From positions 1 to 34,539 of the IMG/VR virus record IMGVR_UViG_3300025870_000039: DNA of 34,539 nucleotides; one strand, written 5' to 3'. The notes below the pieces were generated by a model. That model ran no database searches and was not told the DNA's origin. It saw only the letters and a program-made list of their open reading frames with translations. Below are positions 15,190-22,017 of the stretch, piece after piece (the first letter of the stretch is position 1; every line of letters begins with the position of its first letter). The translations under genes were made by a program, and so were the position numbers. The DNA is from a virus.

Positions 15190-15239
15190 AAAAAAGCGGC
15201 ACTTCCCACCGTTATGGGCGACAGTGGGCATACGCCGCT
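15190..15239 (-). terminator. Second terminator-like hairpin in the same leader
   Basis: On the minus strand AGCGGC pairs with GCCGCT. Inside it CCCAC pairs with GTGGG across an internal loop, and six T residues follow directly (15190-15195). It has the shape of an intrinsic terminator or of a small RNA ending in one. Upstream on the same strand two further short hairpins (AGCAG/CTGCT and TAGCTA/TAGCTA) make the whole 15190-15297 spacer highly structured. Confidence 0.5.
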
Positions 15240-15297
15240 GGATAGCTAGATGCACGTAGCTACTTCGGCAAGCCAAGCAGCCAGCTCTGCTAAATAA

Positions 15298-16056
15298 CTA
15301 CTCCTCGTTACGGGCCGAAAAGCTGCCTTCGAACATAGCTTTGATGGGCTCGGCGTATGTTCTTCGACAAACTTCACCTTGCTCCTCAGAGATCTGCCCA
15401 ACCAATCGGGGTACTATCTGGGAGTAAGGCTGGCCGCCGCGTCCTTTCGCTTTCTCAAGACGAAGCCCGATCACGGCTTCGTGCTGAAAACAAGGCAGCC
15501 TCTTGAGGAATGGAATAATATTCCGCAGGCTACCAGCGCCAACTGAAACTAGAATAGGCCACACTTCACTTTCACCGAGCAAAGCAAGCACGCGACTTTC
15601 TTTGCATCGTTTTCCAGATCCACCGCGACCAGAACCGAAACCAAAATCAGGCCCATCAGCCATTGCCCGCCAATCGTACTTGCGATCGGCGATCCTATAT
15701 TTCTCCAGAGCTTCTGGATCAACCGAACCCAAGTCGTCTGACACCCTGTGCCCAACTAAAAGATCACTCGAAACGATCACTGGTTTTGCGTCAGAAGGAT
15801 CTTCTTCTGGCCACAACACACCTTTCTTACCGACGCCGACCAAAACGCCAGTCAATTCATCAGTGGATTTTGTGTTTCCATCCACCTCATAATTCCATGT
15901 TGTCGCACCACCAAGAGGCGACTTGACGCGGATCAAGTCGGACTCCTGCATGGCTTCACCACCTAGATTCGCTTCAATGATTTTCATTTGCCGCGAATCC
16001 GGGCTAAGTGCTGGGTAATCGATATTAGTTACTGAAATTTCTGTTGTTGATGCCAT
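15298..16056 (-). CDS. Phage replication/recombination-type protein, ssDNA-binding candidate
   Basis: A 252-residue protein. The start at 16056 is favoured by a strong GGAGGTG ribosome-binding site; a longer open frame to 16134 would overlap the previous gene. The central part has G-F-G-S-G-R-G-G-S-G-K-R-C-K-E followed by 'L-L-G-E-x-E-V-W-P-I-L-V-S-V-G-A-G-S-L'. This recalls a family of phage proteins in recombination modules with 'GKACK..RRL..L..G..LP..L.LPPTS'. Those are often suspected of an OB-fold, ssDNA-binding role; this is memory and inference, not proof. Neighbours (coiled-coil protein, SNF2 helicase, primase) fit that role. Confidence 0.6.
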   Translation of the reverse strand: MASTTEISVTNIDYPALSPDSRQMKIIEANLGGEAMQESDLIRVKSPLGGATTWNYEVDGNTKSTDELTGVLVGVGKKGVLWPEEDPSDAKPVIVSSDLLVGHRVSDDLGSVDPEALEKYRIADRKYDWRAMADGPDFGFGSGRGGSGKRCKESRVLALLGESEVWPILVSVGAGSLRNIIPFLKRLPCFQHEAVIGLRLEKAKGRGGQPYSQIVPRLVGQISEEQGEVCRRTYAEPIKAMFEGSFSARNEE

Positions 16057-16090
16057 CTTGCACCTCCGTTTGCTTCCAATCGAACCATCG

Positions 16091-16567
16091 TCAGCCCACC
16101 GTGGTATGACGAATTTTTGTCTCGATGTACTCACCTACAAGTCCATCGAAGGGTGTACCTTTAATAAACGAAGAGCCGGCATCCTTTCCGGACTCTTTCG
16201 CCTGTTCAACGATCCACGCTTTTAACGTGGGTACGCTGACGGTGGTGATCTCTTCCTCAATCCCCACCGACTTGGCCGCATCCATCACGGCGCTCCTGCA
16301 ATCCTTTGCTACAGAAAGTCTCAACTCTTTTGAGACTCGCCAGCTACGGCCGGCAACTTTGACTCCATCCAATCTTGACTTCGCTAGTTCCTCAACGGCG
16401 AGCTTTTCTAAAGCAGCTCGTTTCGCTTTCTGGTTTTTGAGTAGTGCAGATGTCGTGCCAATCTCTGCATCAATTTCGGTTATCTTTTCAAGAATATCGG
16501 AAAGCCCTTTGTGTTGCTCTGGAGCCAAATCGTTACCTTGCAAAAAATCTGCGTTCGATAATGTCAT
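16091..16567 (-). CDS. Coiled-coil phage protein of the recombination module
   Basis: A 158-residue protein. Start at 16567 chosen for GGAAGG seven bases before it; it overlaps the helicase gene's end by 35 bases. Residues 20-65 form a likely coiled coil (LEKITEIDAEIGTTSALLKN). A beta segment 'V-A-G-R-S-W-R-V-S-K-E-L-R-L-S-V' and a helical C-terminus follow. Similar two-part proteins sit beside helicase and ssDNA-binding genes in many phages, with unknown function. Confidence 0.65.
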   Translation of the reverse strand: MTLSNADFLQGNDLAPEQHKGLSDILEKITEIDAEIGTTSALLKNQKAKRAALEKLAVEELAKSRLDGVKVAGRSWRVSKELRLSVAKDCRSAVMDAAKSVGIEEEITTVSVPTLKAWIVEQAKESGKDAGSSFIKGTPFDGLVGEYIETKIRHTTVG

Positions 16568-17888
16568 CGATAACCTTCCTTTTGTTCCGCAAAGCGTCAT
16601 ACACCGCGTGATCGACGGTATTCTTTTCGCCAGCTTGTGAGACGAGAGAGTAAAAGTGAGTTCGTTTTTCTTGCCCTGGGCGATGAAGTCTGGCTATGGC
16701 TTGCAGGTAATCCGCAAGTGAGTGGCCTAAGCTGTAAAAAACACCATAGGCAGCGCGTGTTAAATCAACGCCGATTCCACCAGACTGCGTATTCGCTACA
16801 AGCACGGATGTTTTACCAGCCTGCCAGTCTGCTAGTTGGTTCATTGAGCCCGACAATTCACTGGTGGTTCGTCCCATTTTCTCACATGCTTTTTTGATTC
16901 CAGCGAGTTCAGCTCGGAACCTGCAAAACACGACAACGGGCTCGTCTTTCGGTAAGTCCAAAAGTAGATCCGAAATCGCGTTTACTTTTGAGCATGGTGA
17001 GGAAATCTCGCTGGCGTTTTTCTCGCCATCGTAATGAATGTAACCACCGCACACTTCCAGTAATCGAATTAGCTGAACAAGAACATTTTGCGGAGTTACT
17101 TGGCCTTCTTCCAAAACTGCACAACAGTCTGATTCTATTTCTTTGTAGAGCCGAGCCTCTGCCGGCGTCATAGGCACGATCACTTCTTGGTGCATAATCG
17201 GCGGCAGGTCGAGAATGTCCTCGGACTTGCGATAAAAAGTTGTCTCAGCAATTCGCTTGCTAAAGTCTTCCGTGTTCGCGTAGTCAATAACCATGCCGGG
17301 AACGTGCGGGTTCTCGATTGCATACCTTCGACGAAAAAGCGTGTTTGAATTGCCGAATGTTTGGCACTCTGGCGACTCCATCGCCCGGTAGACCCCGTAG
17401 GCGTCTAATATAGTGTTGGGCAGAAGCGTGCCCGATAGGCCATACCGCTGCGTCTCAGGATTCTTTTTCCCCATTCTCGCGGCCCAGCGACTAGCTTTAC
17501 CGCTAGGGGATTTCAGACGATGAACTTCGTCATAAACCAAGCAGTCCCACGGTGTTTTTTCAATGAGGTCGCAACGCCAAGCGGATTCGTAGTTAATAAC
17601 CACGATCAATCCCTTATGCACACCTAACGCCGACTTGAGCATCTCAGCCTTTTTTTTTGCTGTACCTTTGTTCAAAAGAAGTACGTCGTACTCTTTCGCC
17701 CATAGGCCCGCCTGTTTTTCCCATGCCTCAATGACGGCTTTTGGACAGCAAACGAGGACTTTTTTGTGTCCTGCTTTTTTGAGAGCTTCCAGAGCCGTTC
17801 TAGTTTTTCCACCACCCATACCCACATGGAAAATGCAGCTTCGTCTATTCTCGGCGTAATCCACGCCTTCTTGCTGATGGCTCCACAT
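16533..17888 (-). CDS. SNF2-family superfamily 2 helicase
   Basis: A 451-residue protein with a complete set of SF2/SNF2 motifs: motif I GMGGGKT (23-29), motif II D-E-V-H (120-123), and motif III SGTLLPN (152-158). The C-terminal lobe has SVLVANTQSGGIGVDLTRA and motif VI QAIARLHRPGQ near residue 395. Length is typical for phage SNF2 proteins. These enzymes translocate on double-stranded DNA and are usual partners of phage replication or recombination genes. An AAGGAGGT ribosome-binding site just before the ATG predicts strong translation, and a sigma-70-like promoter lies upstream. Confidence 0.93.
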   Translation of the reverse strand: MWSHQQEGVDYAENRRSCIFHVGMGGGKTRTALEALKKAGHKKVLVCCPKAVIEAWEKQAGLWAKEYDVLLLNKGTAKKKAEMLKSALGVHKGLIVVINYESAWRCDLIEKTPWDCLVYDEVHRLKSPSGKASRWAARMGKKNPETQRYGLSGTLLPNTILDAYGVYRAMESPECQTFGNSNTLFRRRYAIENPHVPGMVIDYANTEDFSKRIAETTFYRKSEDILDLPPIMHQEVIVPMTPAEARLYKEIESDCCAVLEEGQVTPQNVLVQLIRLLEVCGGYIHYDGEKNASEISSPCSKVNAISDLLLDLPKDEPVVVFCRFRAELAGIKKACEKMGRTTSELSGSMNQLADWQAGKTSVLVANTQSGGIGVDLTRAAYGVFYSLGHSLADYLQAIARLHRPGQEKRTHFYSLVSQAGEKNTVDHAVYDALRNKRKVIDDIIERRFFAR

Positions 17889-17926
17889 GACCGACCTCCT
17901 TGCCGGGGACTCAACTGGGGGACTAA

Positions 17927-17955
17927 AATCTAGCCGGCAAAAGGCTACAGGTCAA
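17927..17955 (-). promoter_or_regulatory. Sigma-70-like promoter for the replication operon
   Basis: On the minus strand TTGACC (17955-17950), a 17-base spacer, and TAGATT (17932-17927) form a good -35/-10 pair. It reads into the SNF2 helicase gene, whose start is about 40 bases on. It lies in the gap after the HTH/AT-hook gene, so the operon can be transcribed separately from that regulator. Confidence 0.55.
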
Positions 17956-17973
17956 CACAAGTATTAAAATAAT

Positions 17974-18537
17974 TTATTCGTACATATCTTTCGATCGAGG
18001 GCGGCCTTTCTTTTCGCCAGAGTTTTCCAGCTTGAAGTGCTTTTCGGCGAGTTTTCGCACTTCTTTTTCGGAAAGTATATTCAGCCTGGGCTTCCCAGAT
18101 TTAGCTTCCGACCACAAGACTCGGCAACTCAACAAACCATCTTGGCTCATGGCGCTCACTCGTGAATGCCAGACACCCAAGAGAGCCGCTGCTTCCGTGG
18201 GGCAGATTGCGTCGTAGTAGTCGATTTGTGCTTCGGTGCTTAGGAGCCGATCCAACGCCGTGTCATGCTCGTCTTCCCGCGTTCTAGGCCGCCCCCTGCC
18301 ACTTTCCTTGGAGGTTCTTCCTTCCCAGTAATCATCCCAGTTTTCCATGCACTCTCGCAAACTGAAAACAACAAACTCTCTGGTTTCGTGAACTGAAAGA
18401 ACACGGCAAGAAAGAAGCCCTTTTGCCCACATTTTTTTTGGCTGTGAGCGGTGGAGGCCCATTATGGCTGCCGCCTCTTCGGCCCCTATTGCGTAGTTGG
18501 GTAGCCTTTTCGAGCTTAACTGCGATTTTGCCGACAT
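17974..18537 (-). CDS. Duplicated HTH plus AT-hook DNA-binding protein
   Basis: A 187-residue protein built of two similar halves. Half 1 has an HTH-like segment (AIGAEEAAAIMGLHRSQPKK, then GLLSCRVL) and ends in the AT-hook motif GRGRPRTR near residue 80. Half 2 repeats it (AICPTEAAALLGVWHSRVSA, then GLLSCRVL) and ends with KKGRPRSK near residue 178. The exact GLLSCRVL match shows internal duplication. The start at 18537 has AAGGGAAGGGA before it; the longer open frame to 18636 would run through the promoter repeats. AT-hooks bind the minor groove of AT-rich DNA. Position at the head of the early operon beside paired operator-like repeats suggests the phage regulator or repressor (inference). 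Confidence 0.75.
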   Translation of the reverse strand: MSAKSQLSSKRLPNYAIGAEEAAAIMGLHRSQPKKMWAKGLLSCRVLSVHETREFVVFSLRECMENWDDYWEGRTSKESGRGRPRTREDEHDTALDRLLSTEAQIDYYDAICPTEAAALLGVWHSRVSAMSQDGLLSCRVLWSEAKSGKPRLNILSEKEVRKLAEKHFKLENSGEKKGRPRSKDMYE

Positions 18538-18567
18538 TCCCTTCCCTTTCTGCACTATACGAACCTC

Positions 18568-18633
18568 ATTATACCCACCCCTTGGTGGGTGTATCCACCT
18601 CCCCTTGACGGGTGTAGTGGAGGATAGTACATT
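18568..18633. promoter_or_regulatory. Divergent promoter region with paired operator-like repeats
   Basis: Two direct repeats CCCCTTGNNGGGTGTA lie at 18578-18593 and 18601-18616, 23 bases apart. The first also forms a dyad, ACCCACC-CCTT-GGTGGGT. On the plus strand TTGACG (18605-18610, inside repeat 2), 17 bases, then TACATT (18628-18633) form a promoter toward 18725 and the integrase. On the minus strand TATAAT (18573-18568) next to repeat 1 is a -10 box toward the HTH/AT-hook gene; its -35 is weak. A protein on the repeats would touch both promoters. Confidence 0.6.
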
Positions 18634-18643
18634 CACCTCTTAG

Positions 18644-18683
18644 TCAGGCTTGCCTGATGAAAGCGGTCGAAAGGATGAAAGCG
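18644..18683 (+). promoter_or_regulatory. Leader dyad and direct repeats before the integrase-side gene
   Basis: Just downstream of the plus-strand promoter lies TCAGGCTTGCCTGA (18644-18657), a dyad with 6-bp arms. Two copies of GATGAAAGCG follow at 18656-18665 and 18674-18683. They could be operators, an excisionase site, or arm-type integrase sites of an attachment region. No attP core was identifiable. Confidence 0.35.
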
Positions 18684-18724
18684 ATTGCTGAAGATTGTAA
18701 GCATTTCCACTGAAGGACTCCAAG

Positions 18725-18952
18725 ATGCTGAGTGATATCCCTAAGCCTTACACGGTTTTGTTGGATTGGCGGGACTCAGCCAGTGGCGTAACAGATACAA
18801 CCGAATTTCTGTTTTTTTGTACGAACGAGTCTGAAGCTATCAAAAGAGCAACAGAGGATTTCACATTAGAGAACAAACAACTTGGTTATGACTGTTGCAA
18901 GATTAAGACGGTTGATGCAGTTCTTACCGAAAACGCAGGATGCGTTTCTTAA
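18725..18952 (+). CDS. Hypothetical protein
   Basis: A 75-residue acidic protein with AAGGA upstream of its ATG, transcribed from the divergent region toward the integrase. It resembles a small alpha/beta fold (strand YTVLLDW, a central helix, strand CKIKTVDAV). No family recognised. Its position would suit a superinfection or recombination accessory, but this is only context. Confidence 0.55.
   Translation: MLSDIPKPYTVLLDWRDSASGVTDTTEFLFFCTNESEAIKRATEDFTLENKQLGYDCCKIKTVDAVLTENAGCVS
18931..18947 (+). promoter_or_regulatory. Hairpin with GGA loop, possible CsrA-binding site
   Basis: AAACGCA-GGA-TGCGTTT is a perfect 7-bp stem with GGA as its three-base loop, at the 3' end of the preceding gene and about 65 bases before the integrase ATG. 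GGA presented in a hairpin loop with flanking CA/UG is the recognition mode of CsrA. The window encodes a CsrA homologue, so a functional link is possible but untested. Confidence 0.35.
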
Positions 18953-19012
18953 ACTGAGCATGTCTAGCACGGAAGTCGAAGTTTAGTAAATCCTTTTCTG
19001 GTATTACTCAAC

Positions 19013-19930
19013 ATGGCGGGCTCCAGTGAAAGTTCTTTTCCCATGCTTCTGCAAAAATTTCTTTACGATTTCTACGTCCCTCTAACTGGCATAAGTCCTC
19101 GAACCCAAAAACTCTACGAATTCACTCTAGCGTCCTGGGGTGAGTTTCTTGGAACTCCGCCTACAACGGACGACCTAGATATGCTCGTAGTCGCTCAATA
19201 CATCACCCACAGGACAGCTACTCGAAGTCCAGCTACCGCTGCAAAAGACCGCGCACAAATAGTTGCGCTTTGGAATGCGGCTGCCAAGCAAAAGTTGTGT
19301 GATTCGTTTCCGATGGTTCGCCGAGTCAGGGTTCCAGAAAACCTTCCGGAAGCGTGGACTATAGAAGAGTTCCGGAGCTTGTGTGCATCGTGTTTTCAAG
19401 AAGACGGAATGATCGGCAACATCCCGGCAAAGTATTTTTGGCGATCACTATTACTGTGTGCCTACGACACCGGGGAGCGGATCTCCGCAATCATGTCTCT
19501 GCCGTTTGAAGACGTTTCGGAAGCGGGTGTAATTTTTCGCGCGGCTCACCGAAAAGGGAATCGGCGAGACATTTATAGGCAGATTGGTCGTGAAACAGTG
19601 GATGCCATAAATGTTATTCGTGATGATCGAGAAAAAGTTTGGCCTTGGCCCTATCACCCAAACTATTTATGGCGAAAATTTTCGCATGTTTTGACAAACG
19701 CGAAGCTGCCGAGTGGCAGGCGGCATAAGTTCCACAAGATTCGTCGAACTACCGCATCATTTTTTCAAGCCAATGGTGGAAGCGCTCAAGCCTTGCTGGA
19801 TCACAGTAATCCCGCCACAACTCGCCGTTATCTCGATCCCAGAATCGTCGGTGGTTTTTCCGCACCGGACGTTTTGCCGAGCGTAGGGGCAGTTGATGCA
19901 CCCGAGCGAGCAGCAAAAGCCCCTAGATAA
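19013..19930 (+). CDS. int: Tyrosine recombinase (phage integrase)
   Basis: A 305-residue tyrosine recombinase. The N-terminal SAM-like core-binding domain occupies about residues 10-105. The catalytic domain has Arg156 (TGERISAIMSL), Lys181 (AHRKGNRR), His241-x-x-Arg244 (HKIRRTTASF), His264 (LLDHSNPATT) and the nucleophile Tyr273 (RRYLDPRI), so the full set is present. The RRYLDPR ending is one I associate with planctomycete integrases. The ATG at 19013 has a weak ribosome-binding site; 19043 is an alternative. Role: integration and, with an unidentified excisionase, excision of the phage genome. Its 3' end overlaps a minus-strand gene by 174 bases. Confidence 0.93.
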   Translation: MAGSSESSFPMLLQKFLYDFYVPLTGISPRTQKLYEFTLASWGEFLGTPPTTDDLDMLVVAQYITHRTATRSPATAAKDRAQIVALWNAAAKQKLCDSFPMVRRVRVPENLPEAWTIEEFRSLCASCFQEDGMIGNIPAKYFWRSLLLCAYDTGERISAIMSLPFEDVSEAGVIFRAAHRKGNRRDIYRQIGRETVDAINVIRDDREKVWPWPYHPNYLWRKFSHVLTNAKLPSGRRHKFHKIRRTTASFFQANGGSAQALLDHSNPATTRRYLDPRIVGGFSAPDVLPSVGAVDAPERAAKAPR

Positions 19931-19966
19931 AAGTTCTTCCGCCGACAGCGGCTTGGGGTCACTCAT
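19757..19966 (-). CDS. DUF5522-like cysteine-rich small protein
   Basis: A 69-residue protein with the motif LLSRGFCCSLGCINCPYARQ at about residues 12-31. It closely follows the DUF5522 pattern 'RG-x-C-C-x-x-x-C-x-x-C-P-Y', probably a metal site. It starts in an 8-base overlap with the gene before. The distal 174 bases are antisense to the integrase 3' end, so its C-terminal half may be partly constrained by that gene. The motif itself lies largely inside the overlap (about 19874-19933). Function of the family is unknown. Confidence 0.55.
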   Translation of the reverse strand: MSDPKPLSAEELLSRGFCCSLGCINCPYARQNVRCGKTTDDSGIEITASCGGITVIQQGLSASTIGLKK

Positions 19967-20423
19967 CGAATTCAGTTTTGTCTGGATGAGTGGCCCCCTG
20001 TATCATCAGGTCGTCTGACCTTACGGTCGGAGCTGGGTTTTCTGGCACATACGAGTAGTCCCAACGTATATGAAAACACTTGTCCCGACGAATGGTTTGT
20101 CCGTTTTTGTTTTCCCATTCGTAAATTATTCGTCCGACATATCGACCAATATCAGGTAGGGCTATCACGCGAAACTTTTGGGGGTAGCCGGCGTCAGCCC
20201 AAGCCATCATTACGAGCCCCCCGGCCATTCCGTCTTCCGAAAAACGATCAGGCCCAAAGATGGCGCGGACTGATCGTTCAAGATACCAGCCCCTAGCGCC
20301 CCAATAACTCGGATTGATGAGAAACGTAGCGCAAACCGCGACTGTTATCACGAGTAAAAAAGCAGCAAACGAACGAACAACAGTCTTGAAGCAACTGCAC
20401 TTCCCGCAATTAAAGCAGTTCAT
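19959..20423 (-). CDS. Hypothetical membrane protein with N-terminal cysteine cluster
   Basis: A 154-residue protein. Residues 3-11 (C-F-N-C-G-K-C-S-C) are a compact cysteine cluster, then one membrane segment (about residues 17-37), then a soluble domain of about 115 residues. The ATG lies inside the sulfotransferase gene's end (14-base overlap). No family recognised. The cluster with sulfotransferase and glycosyltransferase suggests an envelope-related role (inference). Confidence 0.6.
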   Translation of the reverse strand: MNCFNCGKCSCFKTVVRSFAAFLLVITVAVCATFLINPSYWGARGWYLERSVRAIFGPDRFSEDGMAGGLVMMAWADAGYPQKFRVIALPDIGRYVGRIIYEWENKNGQTIRRDKCFHIRWDYSYVPENPAPTVRSDDLMIQGATHPDKTEFDE

Positions 20424-21012
20424 TTTTTATCTCCCAGTGTTGGTGCGCAAACTTTTTAGGGAACGGCTCGTCCTTTGGTGGATCGATTCCAAGAAACTCA
20501 CCAAGAAGATTCCATTTTGTTTTTGATTCATCTCTCATATCTAAAACGAGAAGATCGTCTGCTCTTGCGTGGAAGTAAGTGAATACCCCATCGACATGCT
20601 TGATTGCCATATCCATGAATCTTTTGTACGGGTTGTCTTTCCAGTATTTTAAGACGCCATCTCCTGCGTTTTTGTATTGCTTGTGAATCATTCGAGACCA
20701 AGACAAGGCGCAGTCCTCTGGTGGCCGGTAGGTGAGAATGAATCTAGCGCCTTCAACGTGCTTGTCTATTTCCTGGTACATCTCCCAAACAGGGTGATCC
20801 ATCAGTGCGTCGAAGCCAGTGATTCCTTCTATCGGACTTCTGTTTTCTTTATGGTTCTCGACAAGTTGCTTCCAAATGCTTTCATTCCGTTTGAACTTGT
20901 TGCTCCCTGTGTGATATGCACTCAAGCCAAGCCTCTCTAAAGCTGCGGCTAAAGAATGCGAGCCCGTTTTGGCCGTGCCTATCCCGAATACGTATGGCTT
21001 TTTAACCGTCAT
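20410..21012 (-). CDS. Sulfotransferase family protein
   Basis: A 200-residue sulfotransferase. The 5'-phosphosulfate-binding loop is GIGTAKTGSHSLAAALERLG near residues 10-29, and the 3'-phosphate-binding motif is FILTYRPPEDCALSWSRM near 91-108. The C-terminal segment DDLLVLDMRDESKTKWNLLG with 'F-L-G-I-D' is also typical. Known reaction: transfer of sulfate from PAPS to a hydroxyl or amine of a carbohydrate or other acceptor. The start at 21012 overlaps the glycosyltransferase stop by 11 bases; longer forms would run through that gene. Such an enzyme in a phage tail operon is unusual. Confidence 0.85.
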   Translation of the reverse strand: MTVKKPYVFGIGTAKTGSHSLAAALERLGLSAYHTGSNKFKRNESIWKQLVENHKENRSPIEGITGFDALMDHPVWEMYQEIDKHVEGARFILTYRPPEDCALSWSRMIHKQYKNAGDGVLKYWKDNPYKRFMDMAIKHVDGVFTYFHARADDLLVLDMRDESKTKWNLLGEFLGIDPPKDEPFPKKFAHQHWEIKNELL

Positions 21013-21889
21013 CTCGTTTGTCCTTAAAGTATTGCGAGGTGCTTGCGTTCGCCTCTTCTTCCCAGTCCCATTTCTGCAAGCCGTTTTTTGCATCGTGGAC
21101 AGCGAACTCCCCGTCGTCTCTCCTGGGGAAAAGTTTTGTCCGTGATATGTATTGGCGATTAGCCCGATTGCCGTGCCACAAGTGAACCAGCTCTACATCT
21201 TGAGGAACGCCGATTCGAAAGTTGTTGTTTGATGCGTTCAGTCGGTACTTTCTGTACGAAGCGCAGCTGATCGAAGGATCCTGCCTTTTTGCGTACCACT
21301 GCTCCACTTGCTCATGCAGATCGTTTATTCGAAGGCTTAATCCAAAGAGCGCGTCCGAGTTACCCGCTACAGAACAGTCAAAGAAACCGCCGAGCCTTTT
21401 AAAAGCGTCTCTTGTTAATCCCCACCCAAAACCTGGGTGAAACTTTGTTAAGCATGGTTTTTCTCCTCGTCCTATCGCCGCAGCAAAAGGTTCTCTGTGC
21501 ATGTCTGGTAATCCAGCCTCGTCCTGCCATATCGCCATCGAAAACGGCTGAATAATGTCATGCGAAGAAAATGCTGCTTCGCACTTCTCGATCCACCTTG
21601 AGTCCTTGAACACAACGTCTGAGTCAAGAAAAATGATCGCATCCGAATCCACAGACTTGGCAGCGAGATTCCATAATCGCTCTTTGTGAAACAACAGCGA
21701 GGATGTCTTATACACAAGTGACTTTATTGCACTTGGAACACGCTGCGGATTCTGCCCAGGGAATACCGCTTGAGACACAACAACGTCAAGCCCTTGCGCA
21801 TGAAGTGTGTTCATTACGGCATGCAAGTGCCGCTGCGGTAGCTCGTATTGAACTGGTGAGAAGAAAGACAATACGACTGCTATTTTCAT
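21002..21889 (-). CDS. Family-2-like glycosyltransferase
   Basis: A 295-residue GT-A fold glycosyltransferase. The metal-binding D89-S-D91 follows a strand (AIIFLDSDVVF); before it is the usual 'K-E-R-L-W-N-L-A-A' helix. Later FHPGFGWGLTRDAFKRLGGF with 'N-S-D-A-L-F' is the acceptor/catalytic region seen in GT2-like proteins. No signal or membrane segment, so probably cytoplasmic. It overlaps the sulfotransferase gene, so both are probably co-translated and may act on the same glycan. Confidence 0.85.
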   Translation of the reverse strand: MKIAVVLSFFSPVQYELPQRHLHAVMNTLHAQGLDVVVSQAVFPGQNPQRVPSAIKSLVYKTSSLLFHKERLWNLAAKSVDSDAIIFLDSDVVFKDSRWIEKCEAAFSSHDIIQPFSMAIWQDEAGLPDMHREPFAAAIGRGEKPCLTKFHPGFGWGLTRDAFKRLGGFFDCSVAGNSDALFGLSLRINDLHEQVEQWYAKRQDPSISCASYRKYRLNASNNNFRIGVPQDVELVHLWHGNRANRQYISRTKLFPRRDDGEFAVHDAKNGLQKWDWEEEANASTSQYFKDKRDDG

Positions 21890-21897
21890 TTCTGCAC

Positions 21898-22017
21898 TTA
21901 GCTGGTTGTGTATACAAGGATCGTTCCCAAGTAAACTTTCGTCACTGTGGTGCTTCCCAGCTTCACTGCTGCAACGGACGTTTCTCCGTAGCCTTCTTGG
22001 CCAACAATAAGTGCCAT
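21898..22017 (-). CDS. Very small tail-associated protein (39 aa)
   Basis: A 39-residue open frame that begins directly after the TAA of its upstream neighbour (TAAATG). It ends eight bases before the glycosyltransferase start. The sequence has the repeated strand pattern VKLGSTTVTKVYLGTILVY. This recalls small phage tail or fibre-associated proteins with 'KVYLGSTLVY' segments. Tight spacing and this pattern make it likely real despite its size. Confidence 0.55.
   Translation of the reverse strand: MALIVGQEGYGETSVAAVKLGSTTVTKVYLGTILVYTTS

Noticed and set aside
14536-15276. Long minus-strand open frame running from the leader into the primase gene
   Set aside because: It crosses the two terminator hairpins and then overlaps the primase in another frame; the primase frame has all its motifs and a good ribosome-binding site.
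15503-15892. Plus-strand 129-residue open frame opposite the phage replication-type gene
   Set aside because: Proline/serine-rich shadow of the minus-strand gene, with no promoter or neighbours in that direction.
18643-19012. Possible attP core near the integrase
   Set aside because: Repeats and dyads are present but no tRNA fragment or other core sequence could be recognised, so no attachment site is called.
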